NCBI GenBank assembly: GCA_945486445.1
Contig: CALYTD010000002.1
Span: forward strand, 1-13,351
Source: an uncultured Prevotellaceae bacterium
GTDB taxonomy: Bacteria; Bacteroidota; Bacteroidia; Bacteroidales; Bacteroidaceae
DNA: 13,351 nt
Reading direction: 5' to 3'
Within the stretch, counting starts at the first letter, position 1. Each line of letters begins with the position of its first letter. Below are positions 1-7,125 of the stretch, piece by piece. The notes beneath the pieces are model-generated. The model did no database searches, had not been told where the DNA came from, and saw nothing but the letters and a program-made list of their open reading frames with translations. The position numbers and the translations under genes were made by a program.

Positions 1-219
1 GTTGTTTGGTTGTTTGGTGGTTTGGTTGTTTGGTGGTTTGGTTGTTTGGTTGTTTTGTTGTTTGGTTGTTTGGTGGTTTGGTGGTTTGGTGGTTTGGTTG
101 TTTGGTTGATAGTATGTGGCGCTGACGCACCACACACAAGGGCCGCGGGGAGTAGTTTTGCTCGCAACTCATAACTAAACAACCAAACAACTAAACCACC
201 AAACCACTAAACCACTAAA
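1..219. repeat. Intergenic element 1: 8-bp tandem arrays in inverted orientation around a 64-bp core
   Basis: The left arm (5-108) holds thirteen consecutive 8-bp units, TTTGGTTG or TTTGGTGG with one TTTTGTTG, plus half a unit at the window edge. The core is 109-172. The right arm (173-219) has a partial unit and five full units of the inverse complement (CMACYAAA), so the two arms can fold back on each other. The core contains an imperfect hairpin at 116-133 (GTGGCGC / GCACCAC, one mismatch). A second copy lies at 2075-2261, and its core matches this one at 58 of 64 positions. The last right-arm unit carries the TAG stop codon of the M15 gene (215-217). No ORF was found inside. Function is unknown. 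The left neighbour lies outside the window. Confidence 0.9.
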
Positions 220-667
220 CCCGATACTCCGACCTTACCATCTTGCGGTTTTCCCTTTCCGCCGTGTAGCTGATGTGCAGGCAGTGCACTTTGCCGCGCT
301 TCATCTCCAGCAGCATCTGGTCAAATACAAGATTGTCAAGAATGAAGTAGTAATACTTCTTTGCCGTCTCCAGCGAACCCACGTGTATGTCCGCCGCCTC
401 ACCCCTAAGATGTTGCGATGAGGGAGAGCCGCCAATCTTGTTGTTCAGCTCAGGACAGCGATAGCCGCTCGTCACTTTTATCACGCCAAAACGCTTCCTC
501 AGTGGTTCCAGAACGTGTATGCAGAGGTTCTGCAGTGCCTCCACACTCTCCACGTCCGGTTCGTTGTCTATGCCATAACGCATGGCAGTAGCGCTGCGTG
601 TAAACTCTGACAGGCGGAAATGCCTGCTGAGCTGCATGTCGGTAGTATTGTTTTTAGTGTCTTTCAT
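215..667 (-). CDS. M15-family (D-Ala-D-Ala carboxypeptidase/endolysin type) metallopeptidase, no signal peptide
   Basis: This 150-residue protein resembles the Peptidase_M15_3 group, zinc enzymes that cut peptide bonds in peptidoglycan stem peptides and are common as phage endolysins and in Bacteroidales genomes. Visible motifs are SGYRCPELN (67-75) and S-x-H-x-x-G-x-A-x-D (84-93), which supply zinc ligands His86 and Asp93. Glu121 is the likely general base and His131, in LHIS, the third ligand. The usual Trp before that last His is replaced by Cys129. There is no signal peptide or membrane segment, so export would need a holin-like route, lysis or another pathway; this fits a phage-derived origin but does not prove it. 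The Met at 667 is used because a TAACTTTG -7 box lies about 70 bp upstream. The leader has no Shine-Dalgarno sequence but shares the string ATTACCTTAAT with the leader of the next gene. The stop codon lies inside the flanking 8-bp repeat array. Confidence 0.82.
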   Translation of the reverse strand: MKDTKNNTTDMQLSRHFRLSEFTRSATAMRYGIDNEPDVESVEALQNLCIHVLEPLRKRFGVIKVTSGYRCPELNNKIGGSPSSQHLRGEAADIHVGSLETAKKYYYFILDNLVFDQMLLEMKRGKVHCLHISYTAERENRKMVRSEYRV

Positions 668-738
668 GATATTCGTTATTAAGGTAATATGTCTTTATTA
701 TTAAGGTTCTTTACTCTGGTTGTTTCCTTTTTCTGTTG

Positions 739-770
739 CAAAGTTACAACATTGTGAAGGCGTTTGCAAG
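739..770 (-). promoter_or_regulatory. Bacteroidetes-type promoter for the M15 gene
   Basis: On the minus strand a TAACTTTG box (complement of 739-746) matches the TAnnTTTG -7 consensus. CTTG (complement of 767-770) sits 20 bp upstream as a one-mismatch -33 TTTG. The start codon at 667 lies about 70 bp downstream. Confidence 0.55.
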
Positions 771-773
771 GTT

Positions 774-808
774 TATGTGTATAGAGATATGTATAGATAT
801 GTGTATAG
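774..808. repeat. Three short AT-rich direct repeats upstream of the M15 promoter
   Basis: TATGTGTATAG occurs at 774-784 and again at 798-808. The shorter version TATGTATAG lies between them at 788-796. They sit just upstream of the -33 element of the M15 promoter and just past the 3' end of the RteC-like gene. The position suits a regulator binding site, but they may be simple AT-rich drift. Confidence 0.4.
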
Positions 809-832
809 TCGCGTCTGAGTGTGTCCAGAGGG

Positions 833-1153
833 CTATACGAACATTCCGTCATACCTTGCCAGCAGGGGCAGCATACGCCGCCCCTTACGCTGCTGCGCCC
901 GTGTCACCAACTGGTTGGGGTTGGCGGGAATGCTTACGTGCACTATCTCGCAGGCACGCCGCACCAGTTCCCGGAACGTCAGCGGCAGCCCCTGCGCGTC
1001 ACGCATCACGTCAGCACAATATACAATGTGAACCATCTCTATCAAGTCCGTCTTTGACGAACGCCACACAAGTCCCTCACTGGCCCTTCTGCCCAGCAGC
1101 ACTATCATGTCGTCAATTATCCGCTGCCTGTTTTGTCTTTCTATCCCGTTCAT
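833..1153 (-). CDS. Small RteC C-terminal-like protein
   Basis: This is a 106-residue basic protein with no signal peptide or membrane segment. The stretch LVWRSSKTDLIEMVHIVYCADVM followed by LTFRELVRRACEIVHV resembles the C-terminal part of RteC-domain proteins, where a W-x-x-S-K-x-x-L-x-E-L-I/V motif is followed by helices. RteC is a regulator of excision and transfer functions in Bacteroides conjugative transposons, but many short stand-alone relatives have no known job. The assignment is by eye, so it is tentative. The Met at 1153 is preferred over one 90 bp upstream (1243) because the extra N-terminal 30 residues are Cys/His-rich and unlike the family, and because the sequence just before 1153 resembles the M15 leader. 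The gene lies between the M15 gene (same strand, about 165 bp away) and the divergent DUF4254 gene. The pairing with M15 suggests remnants of a mobile element or prophage. Confidence 0.5.
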   Translation of the reverse strand: MNGIERQNRQRIIDDMIVLLGRRASEGLVWRSSKTDLIEMVHIVYCADVMRDAQGLPLTFRELVRRACEIVHVSIPANPNQLVTRAQQRKGRRMLPLLARYDGMFV

Positions 1154-1292
1154 ATTAAGGTAATTATAATTAGATGTAGATTTATCCGTAACCAGGTGCT
1201 GATGTGGGCACAAACAGCCGCACATAGCCATGCCGTCAGGCACAAAACGCTCTTCGCCGGAGGGTAAACCGCGAGAGTAACGTTTCCGGGTG

Positions 1293-1300
1293 CAAAGTTA
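1293..1300 (-). promoter_or_regulatory. -7 box, probable promoter of the RteC-like gene
   Basis: The complement of 1293-1300 reads TAACTTTG, a match to the Bacteroidetes -7 element and identical to the box of the M15 gene. The nearest TTTG (complement of 1325-1328) is 24 bp upstream, longer than the usual 19-21 bp, so the -33 half is weak. A transcript from here would have a leader of about 130 nt before the start at 1153. Confidence 0.4.
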
Positions 1301-1336
1301 ATAGTATAGTGTGTACACCCGGTTCAAAGCAAAAAA

Positions 1337-1367
1337 TTCTTAGTTAAACATTCTTAGAGTTTAAGAA
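1337..1367. promoter_or_regulatory. Direct and inverted repeats between the divergent promoters
   Basis: ATTCTTAG occurs twice, at 1337-1344 and 1350-1357. The second copy forms an inverted repeat, TTCTTA (1351-1356) with TAAGAA (1362-1367), 5 bp apart. The block lies in the AT-rich divergent region between the RteC-like and DUF4254 genes, about 45-75 bp upstream of the DUF4254 -33 element. It could be an operator, but no regulator was identified. Confidence 0.35.
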
Positions 1368-1412
1368 AAATTAATTAAAATGGCATAGATAAGGCGGTAA
1401 AAGGGCAAAAAA

Positions 1413-1444
1413 TTTGGCGGTTCACATCTTTTTCAGTACCTTTG
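1413..1444 (+). promoter_or_regulatory. Promoter of the DUF4254 gene
   Basis: TTTG at 1413-1416 and TACCTTTG at 1437-1444 match both halves of the Bacteroidetes consensus (TTTG, then TAnnTTTG) with a 20-bp gap. The predicted transcript starts a few bases after 1444 and has a leader of roughly 25 nt before the ATG at 1475. This is the cleanest promoter in the window. Confidence 0.75.
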
Positions 1445-1474
1445 CAGATATAAAAAGACAAGAAATCCAACATC

Positions 1475-2074
1475 ATGTTCACAGAAAAAGCCAATGAGAT
1501 ATTCCGTCGTGCCATAGCCGACTATCATGTCCACGACAACGTGGAGACCCCTATCGTCAACCCTTATGCCTCTGGCAGCATAGACGCCACGCTGTACCAC
1601 AAGTGCTGGATCGACACCGTGCAGTGGCATTTTGAGGACATCATACGTGACCCCGCCATCGACCCAGTGGCAGCCCTGACGCTGAAGAGGCGCATAGACA
1701 AGTCAAACCAGGACCGCACAGACATGGTGGAGGACATTGACACCTACTTCCGCACCGTGTACAAGGACGTCACTCCCCTGCCCGACGCTACAATCAACAC
1801 CGAGTCACCGGCATGGGCGATAGACCGACTGTCAATCCTTGCCCTGAAAATATGGCACATGAAGGAGCAGACAGAGCGCACCGACGCCACCGAGGAGCAC
1901 ATCGCCACGTGCAGGGGTAAGCTCGCCGTACTGCTTGAACAGCAGCAAGACCTGTCGGCAGCCATTGACCAGTTGCTTGACGACATTGCCGCAGGGCGGA
2001 AGTATATGAAGGTGTACAGGCAGATGAAAATGTATAACGACCCCAGCACCAACCCGGTGTTGTATGGGAAGTGA
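1475..2074 (+). CDS. DUF4254 family protein
   Basis: This 199-residue soluble protein has no signal peptide. It carries recognisable DUF4254 blocks: IFRRAIADYHVHD near the N-terminus, a W-I-D-T-V-Q-W-H-F-E-D-I-I-R-D-P segment around residues 46-61, then LKRRIDKSNQDRTDMVEDID around residues 69-88. The second half (about 110-190) is mostly helical and Glu/Gln-rich, likely a coiled coil. The family is widespread in Bacteroidetes and in my knowledge tends to occur near glycosyltransferase or lipopolysaccharide genes, but its biochemical role is not established. It has its own good promoter. Its TGA stop (2072-2074) is followed at once by the 8-bp repeat array, and the next gene converges on it. 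Length is typical, with no sign of damage. Confidence 0.88.
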   Translation: MFTEKANEIFRRAIADYHVHDNVETPIVNPYASGSIDATLYHKCWIDTVQWHFEDIIRDPAIDPVAALTLKRRIDKSNQDRTDMVEDIDTYFRTVYKDVTPLPDATINTESPAWAIDRLSILALKIWHMKEQTERTDATEEHIATCRGKLAVLLEQQQDLSAAIDQLLDDIAAGRKYMKVYRQMKMYNDPSTNPVLYGK

Positions 2075-2261
2075 TTAGTGGTTTAGTTGTTTAGTTGTTT
2101 GGTGGTTTAGTTGTTTGGTTGTTTAGTTGTTTGGTGGTTTGGTTGTTTGGTTGATAGAATGTGGCGCTGACGCACCACACACAAAGGCCGCGGGGAGTGG
2201 TTTGCCCGCAATTCATAACTAGACAACTAAACCACCAAACCACTAAACCACCAAACAACTA
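2075..2261. repeat. Intergenic element 2: second copy, fills a convergent gene junction
   Basis: The left arm (2075-2153) has a 7-bp partial unit and nine full 8-bp units (TTTRGTKG). The core is 2154-2216. The right arm (2217-2261) holds a degenerate unit, four full inverse-complement units and a 6-bp partial one. The left array starts at the base after the DUF4254 TGA, and the right array contains the TAG stop (2259-2261) of the last pilus gene. The element is therefore the whole gap between two convergent genes. Pairing the arms outward from the core gives units that largely match in register, with several exact or differing at one base. The core repeats the imperfect hairpin at 2161-2178. 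It could act as a two-way transcript end, but there is no classic GC stem followed by a U-run. Confidence 0.9.
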
Positions 2262-3716
2262 CTTACCAACCACCGGTCTTACGGGCAGTCCGGTGTATCT
2301 GCTGGCATTGGTATGTATGTTAGCCGAACCGCTGTTGAATATGGTGGACAATGCCTTGGCACTGTTCTCCGTGCTGGCGGAGGCGGACCAGTAATAGCCT
2401 ATGCTGGTGGAGCTGGGTTTGCTGCTGTCGTAGTAGCCCACAGGCTTCAGTTTTATGCTGTTGCCCGTCTTTTTGCTGGTGAAGGTGATGATGCCGTCAG
2501 ACATCTTGTAGGTGCATGCGCTGAACAGTTCCCTCCACTCTCCGGCGGTGGGTATTCTCCATTCTCCGCCCCAAAGGTTTGTGGCGGCGTCGTAGTTGGG
2601 ATTTCCCGTGAAGTTATACCCTATGGGCAGTTTGTTCGGCGGTGTGCCGTTTGTGAAGCTGTTGTTGTATGAGGTGTAGGCGCTGCTTCCGTAGTTGCCG
2701 GTGTCATTGTTTACGCCCCACATCACGCAGATGCCTTTCAGGGTGCTGATGTTCTCCGCCGTCGCCGTCAGGTCGTCCTCCGCCCCGAGGTTGAAACTTG
2801 CCCACATCACGGAGGTGCCCATGTCAACGGCAGTGTTGTACGGCACCTTTATGGCACTCTCGTCCAGGGTGTAGCAGTGTCCCGCGGCGGTGTGGATGGG
2901 TCGCAGGTCCTTCCATTTGCCTGTCTCAAACCTGTACAGCCTGCCGCCGAGCACGTACTTTACGCAGATGTCCAGTATGCCGCCCGGCTTGAAGAGGTAT
3001 CTGTACTCGTCGTGTCCGCCGGCTGTTGCCATGAGGTATGGTGTGAAGTCCTTGCCCGCTAAGAGGAAGTCGTACTTCACCGAGCCCTCCGGTATTCGGA
3101 ATCTTAGCATTGCCAGTGTGTGGGCGAAGGTGAGGCTTACGTGCCCCGTGTGCTCTGTTGACACCTCTCCGTATTCGCAGCCGGGGAGGTTGCTTGCCAC
3201 GAGCAGGTCGTTGTCGGTGAAGGAACGGCTCTGGTCGGCGGTCAGTGTGTTTATGAAGTCATTGACGTATGCCTGCAACGCCTCCGCGTCTGTCGCGCCG
3301 CTGAGGGCGTTATTGTAAGGGTAGTAGGCGAAGTAGGTGGTGCCCTGGGAGAGTATGTCGGCCATGGTGTAGTTGGAGCTGCTGCCCTGCGTGCCGCCCT
3401 CCTTATATATGGACCACACGGTCTTGCCGTTGTTGTCTAACCCGGAGCAATACACCTTCACGTTTCCCGCCTTCACCGCCCCGTCGTCTCCCATGACAAA
3501 GAGTCCGAAGAAGTCGCCGGTCTCAAACTCAGTGTGCTCATCCTGCGCTCCGCCGTATGCCACCCTTGCCGATACGGGGTTTGTCTCCATCATGCCGCTG
3601 ATGCCTGCATGAAGGCATGAGGCGGTGTCTCCGCTCTCCGCGTTGTCGGTGTTGCCGGTGCATGAGGCGGTGAGCAGAAGCAGGAGTGTGGAAAGTATGT
3701 GTGCTGCCCTTTTCAT
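2259..3716 (-). CDS. Pilin-like lipoprotein with C-terminal FISUMP-like module, candidate tip adhesin (operon gene 7)
   Basis: This is a 485-residue exported lipoprotein. The signal and lipobox are at residues 1-19 (TASC, Cys19), and Arg51-Val52 is a likely pilin maturation site. A fimbrillin-like region runs to about 285 and shares the string YFAYYPY (128-134) with the preceding gene product. The C-terminal module (about 295-485) has FISUMP landmarks: VDMGTSVMWASFNLGA, GGEWRIPTAGEWREL (383-397), GYYWSAS (440-446) and the closing R-Y-T-G-x-P-V-R-P-V (473-482). Such modules have a C-type-lectin-like look. In type V pili the last operon genes usually encode tip subunits, so a role in binding a host or microbial ligand is inferred. 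The start codon overlaps the previous stop as ATGA, suggesting translational coupling. The stop lies in repeat element 2. Confidence 0.8.
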   Translation of the reverse strand: MKRAAHILSTLLLLLTASCTGNTDNAESGDTASCLHAGISGMMETNPVSARVAYGGAQDEHTEFETGDFFGLFVMGDDGAVKAGNVKVYCSGLDNNGKTVWSIYKEGGTQGSSSNYTMADILSQGTTYFAYYPYNNALSGATDAEALQAYVNDFINTLTADQSRSFTDNDLLVASNLPGCEYGEVSTEHTGHVSLTFAHTLAMLRFRIPEGSVKYDFLLAGKDFTPYLMATAGGHDEYRYLFKPGGILDICVKYVLGGRLYRFETGKWKDLRPIHTAAGHCYTLDESAIKVPYNTAVDMGTSVMWASFNLGAEDDLTATAENISTLKGICVMWGVNNDTGNYGSSAYTSYNNSFTNGTPPNKLPIGYNFTGNPNYDAATNLWGGEWRIPTAGEWRELFSACTYKMSDGIITFTSKKTGNSIKLKPVGYYDSSKPSSTSIGYYWSASASTENSAKALSTIFNSGSANIHTNASRYTGLPVRPVVGK

Positions 3717-5398
3717 TCTGTCTGTCGGTAGATGGTGTTATTTTCGTTAGGACTATACACCGGCCTTACGAGCATGCCCGTGTAGCGGCTTCCGTCTATC
3801 TTTATTTCCTGCTTCGTGTCAGTGAAGAAGGCGTAGGAGATGCACCTCAGGATGGTTGGCGAGGAGCTGCTGCTGAGGTAGTATGCCGTTGTGGGGCTCA
3901 CTATGCCGGCATTTTTCTTTCCGTCTCCTGATTCGGTGTATTCTCCGTTCTCGTCCTTTTGCGGTTCCACGGTGCCGTCAAAGTAGCCTCCTGTGGAGAA
4001 ATAGACGTACTTCTCCGGGTTCTGCTTGCTTGTCACCTTTATGATGTTGAACCTGTATCTGCCCTTTGTGCGTCCGCCGTAGTCTCCTATGTAGCGTGTG
4101 TTTGTCTCGGTGTAGTTGCCCACGTTCTCAAAGGTGCAGCCCGCGTACATGGCGCGAAACTCGTTCTCTGTCGGCAGGCGCCACTTGCCCCTCCACCATT
4201 TGGCGTGGGCAACGTCATATTCCGTCTCCTTTATTGTTCCGCCGAGCGGCGCCACCATGTATTCCTTGTCGAAGTAGTTGTTGTAACCGTAGCCGTTGTA
4301 GCCCGTCAGTCCGTTGTCATACTGTGTGAAGGTGGTGGCCCATGCGTAGTAGTCTCCCCTTGCCGTGGGGTCTTTCCCGCCGTCCTGTCCGCCCTTGTCT
4401 TGGGCTGCCGGTGCAAAGGGATATTTCTCGGCGGCGGACTCTCCGAGGTTGTATTTTGACCATATCACGGTGTGTCCCAGGGTGACGGTATCGCCGTTCT
4501 TGTCAACAAAGGGCACGTCGTCCAGTTCAAGATCCACGCCATCGGTGTAAGGTACGGACGGTGCTCCCTCGAAGGAGAAGGAGTATAGGTGTCCCGCCTC
4601 TATGTCGAGCGTGTGGCTGAAATACCGGTAACTTGTCTCCTCCAGCCTTCCCACCAGTTTCACGGTGGGGTGTTCGTTAGGGTTCACGAGGTATCTGCGC
4701 CGGTGTTCCAGCTCCGTTGACGGCAGTTGTGAGCGGTAGGTGTGGGCTATGGTCAGCCCGGCGGGTGTTGTCCCGGGGAAGAGCGTTATGTTATAGAGGC
4801 TTGTGCCGTCGGTGTTCCACTCGTTGTTGTAGAAGAGGGAGATGGTCGCCATCTTGTGGTTCATCACGAAGCGCAGTTCCCCGTCAGAGGGAACCATAGG
4901 CTCATCGGGTGTCATGAGGTCGCTCTTGCTGAAGAGTTCCTTTGTGCTCTGGTCTGTCTCAACGGTGAAGTTGGCTATGATATAGTCCAGGTTCCTGCCG
5001 TCCCACTTGCTGTCGTAGGGGTAATAGGCGAAGTATCTTGCGCCGCTTACCCTCTCCACGAAGCCGTAGCCGCGGTCGTTGAGGAAGGTGGACCATGTCT
5101 CTCCGTCCTCTGTCTCGGACTTCTCGTAGGTGAACCTTACGTTGTTGCACACGTCAATGACGTTGCCATCGGTGTCAATGCCCGTCACACCTATCTGGTC
5201 CCCCGCCTCGAAGGAGGTGAGGAAGCCGTGGTTCGCGGCACGGGTCAGCGGCGTCACGTCCCCGCCAAAGGGTGTGGCGGCAGCGCATATATATAGCCTC
5301 CCGCTGCTTGCGGGCAGTTCGCCGCTGTCTTTGTCGCAGGCGGTGAAAGCCATTGCGCAGGCTAATGACAATATGATATACTTCTTAATCTTCATCAT
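3713..5398 (-). CDS. Pilin-like lipoprotein with C-terminal FISUMP-like module, candidate tip adhesin (operon gene 6)
   Basis: This 561-residue lipoprotein (one fewer if the second of two consecutive Met codons is used) has its lipobox Cys at residue 21 and a likely Arg53-Ala54 maturation site in a PLTRAA context. A pilin-like region to about 295 includes RYFAYYPY near 121-128. It is followed by a full FISUMP-like module, about 298-548: TVIWSKYNLGE, GDYYAWAT (348-355), WRGKWRLPTENEF (402-414) and SRYTGMLVRPVY (537-548). A 15-residue tail follows. The start overlaps the previous gene by 14 bp. A longer reading to 5509 would add 37 residues before the signal peptide and lie wholly inside the upstream gene, so it is not used. 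A role as an alternative or stacked tip subunit is inferred from the module and position. Confidence 0.8.
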   Translation of the reverse strand: MMKIKKYIILSLACAMAFTACDKDSGELPASSGRLYICAAATPFGGDVTPLTRAANHGFLTSFEAGDQIGVTGIDTDGNVIDVCNNVRFTYEKSETEDGETWSTFLNDRGYGFVERVSGARYFAYYPYDSKWDGRNLDYIIANFTVETDQSTKELFSKSDLMTPDEPMVPSDGELRFVMNHKMATISLFYNNEWNTDGTSLYNITLFPGTTPAGLTIAHTYRSQLPSTELEHRRRYLVNPNEHPTVKLVGRLEETSYRYFSHTLDIEAGHLYSFSFEGAPSVPYTDGVDLELDDVPFVDKNGDTVTLGHTVIWSKYNLGESAAEKYPFAPAAQDKGGQDGGKDPTARGDYYAWATTFTQYDNGLTGYNGYGYNNYFDKEYMVAPLGGTIKETEYDVAHAKWWRGKWRLPTENEFRAMYAGCTFENVGNYTETNTRYIGDYGGRTKGRYRFNIIKVTSKQNPEKYVYFSTGGYFDGTVEPQKDENGEYTESGDGKKNAGIVSPTTAYYLSSSSSPTILRCISYAFFTDTKQEIKIDGSRYTGMLVRPVYSPNENNTIYRQTE

Positions 5399-7124
5399 AT
5401 AATATCGCTCTGGCGGTGTGTCTCCCGCTCTTGGCAGTGGGTATGAACTCATACAGGTCGTTGCCGGAGTTGAGTATCTTGCTGAAAGGGGAGAGGGTGG
5501 AGGTCTCACTCGCCGTCTCTACCGTCTCCGTCTGCTTGAAGGCGAAGTGCAGCAGGTAGGCGTTGTCATCATCGGCGGTGTCCCGCGTCCAGTAATACCC
5601 GTGGAACTCGCGGTGTATAAGGGTTACGCCCTCGTTGTCGTACTCTGTCTTTGTGCTGTCGGAGCATGACAGGAAGATTGACATCCCCGGGTCTGTCGCA
5701 CTCGTGATGTACAGGCCGTACACTCCCGACTCGCTGTCCCGGCACATCCTTATGTTCCCTTCCGTGCCGAGCAGTTGTGCGAAGTCCTCCCTTGTGGGTA
5801 TCTGCCAGTTGAAGTCGGTGATGCCGTCGAAGTAGTCCGGCAGGTGTTGTGTCACCTCGTTCCATGGCAGCGGGGTGTCGCAGGCATAGTAAAGGTATTC
5901 GCCGATGTTGCAGATGCACCATAGTGTGGCGTGTGACTCGCTTGCGTTCATCTTCACGAAACCGTAGGTGTAGAGGTTGTTCCGGTTCTGCACCCAGTAT
6001 GACGGATTGAGCGACACGAAGGCGGAGACCTCCTCAGTGGGATAATAGAATGGCACGTCTTGCCAGTCAGAGATTGTCACACCTTCCAGTTCCACGGAGT
6101 TGTCGTTCATCATAAAGTTGAAGGTGTATATCTTGTTGCTCTCAAACTTCTTGTGCCCTGCTTCCGAATTGCGGAAGAACTCGCTTGCGCTAACGTTGAA
6201 GGTGTGTATCTTTTCCTTTGTTTCTATTATGAAAGCGAGTGTCGCTCCCTCCATGTCCGCGTCGCTGTCGTATGGCAGGCACGTGGCGTAGTACGTTCCC
6301 TTGCTCTTTGTCTCTCCCGCCTTTGCCGCTATCATTTCCCCGTATCCCGGGTTGATGGCGGTTTTTATTGTGTTGAAATATCCCCCCTTGTCCGCCGTCT
6401 CGCCGATGCTCGCGCCCCCGGCGTCGCAACGCCATTGCAGGTGGTCGGGGAAAAGGCGGTCACAGGTTATCTTCACCGACTCTATGTTGACATCCCCTGT
6501 GGTGTTGTTGGTTATGTTGAAGCGGAATGTAGCGGGTATGGCGCGGAAGCGTGTGGTGTTGGAAACGAAGTTCTTGTTTCCGCCAGACGGTACACTCAGC
6601 ACTGTTGACTCACCGTGGATGAAGCAGTATGGCTCAAACTCCTCCAGCCTTCCCGTCGCGCTCTGGGTGAAGGTGGCGGGCATGGAGAATGTCACCGTCA
6701 CGCCATCCTGCGCCGCCTCTGTGGCGCATAGCGTGGAACCGTTGACGGGTGAGAGGTAGGACAGCCCGTCCCCCACCCTTGCGGCGTCTGAGGGAATGGT
6801 GAGCGCGGAGCCTGCCCCCAGCACCTTGTCGCTGCCCGCGGGGTCTATGAGCGAGATGTTCATGGGTGAGAAGAAACTGCCGTCCGTCCACTGTGCCATC
6901 GACGCGCCGTTTGACACGGCGGCTATCATGCTGCTGCCCACGTCCCATACAAAGGCGGCGGTGCCGTCATTGTCAGTGAAGTGCGCCCTGGTGAGTGGCT
7001 GCCCTCCAAGCGACATCTCAAGCCTTGCGGCGGAGGTGTTGTCTGGCGACACGTCGTTCTCGCTGCAGGCGGTGATGATGGCCAATGCCGCAAGGGGCAG
7101 ATATTTCTTTCCCAATATTCTCAT
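5385..7124 (-). CDS. Fimbrillin-like lipoprotein with divergent C-terminal FISUMP/lectin-like module (operon gene 5)
   Basis: This 579-residue lipoprotein has its lipobox (IITAC, Cys20) followed by Arg46-Ala47 in PLTRAH, a likely proteolytic maturation site. Residues 30-357 read as a complete fimbrillin domain ending in the typical closing strand (GVTISDWQD, 348-356). The C-terminal part (about 385-570) is a diverged FISUMP-like module: the W-x-I/L-P-T-x-x-x-F core is present (WQIPTREDF, 440-448) and so is GYYWT, but the usual R-x-x-G-x-x-V-R-P-V ending is missing. The start codon follows the previous stop after one base (TGA, C, ATG), so it is almost certainly co-translated. It is a candidate adaptor or tip pilin. 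The intact pilin core plus an appended lectin-like domain makes it the clearest fusion of the three. Confidence 0.77.
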   Translation of the reverse strand: MRILGKKYLPLAALAIITACSENDVSPDNTSAARLEMSLGGQPLTRAHFTDNDGTAAFVWDVGSSMIAAVSNGASMAQWTDGSFFSPMNISLIDPAGSDKVLGAGSALTIPSDAARVGDGLSYLSPVNGSTLCATEAAQDGVTVTFSMPATFTQSATGRLEEFEPYCFIHGESTVLSVPSGGNKNFVSNTTRFRAIPATFRFNITNNTTGDVNIESVKITCDRLFPDHLQWRCDAGGASIGETADKGGYFNTIKTAINPGYGEMIAAKAGETKSKGTYYATCLPYDSDADMEGATLAFIIETKEKIHTFNVSASEFFRNSEAGHKKFESNKIYTFNFMMNDNSVELEGVTISDWQDVPFYYPTEEVSAFVSLNPSYWVQNRNNLYTYGFVKMNASESHATLWCICNIGEYLYYACDTPLPWNEVTQHLPDYFDGITDFNWQIPTREDFAQLLGTEGNIRMCRDSESGVYGLYITSATDPGMSIFLSCSDSTKTEYDNEGVTLIHREFHGYYWTRDTADDDNAYLLHFAFKQTETVETASETSTLSPFSKILNSGNDLYEFIPTAKSGRHTARAILYDED

Positions 7125-7125
7125 G

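Noticed and set aside
1..219. CRISPR array
   Set aside because: The units are 8 bp with no unique spacers and occur in inverted arms; there are no cas genes nearby.
736..1158. 140-residue plus-strand open frame opposite the RteC-like gene
   Set aside because: The translation is Ala/Pro/Arg-rich with no domain, and it starts inside the minus-strand M15 promoter region.
1154..1243. Longer start of the RteC-like protein at 1243
   Set aside because: The added residues are Cys/His-rich and not family-like. The choice is not certain, because the -7 box at 1293 would allow either start.
4742..5296. 184-residue plus-strand open frame opposite operon gene 6
   Set aside because: It is antisense to a clear signal-peptide-bearing gene and has no family features.
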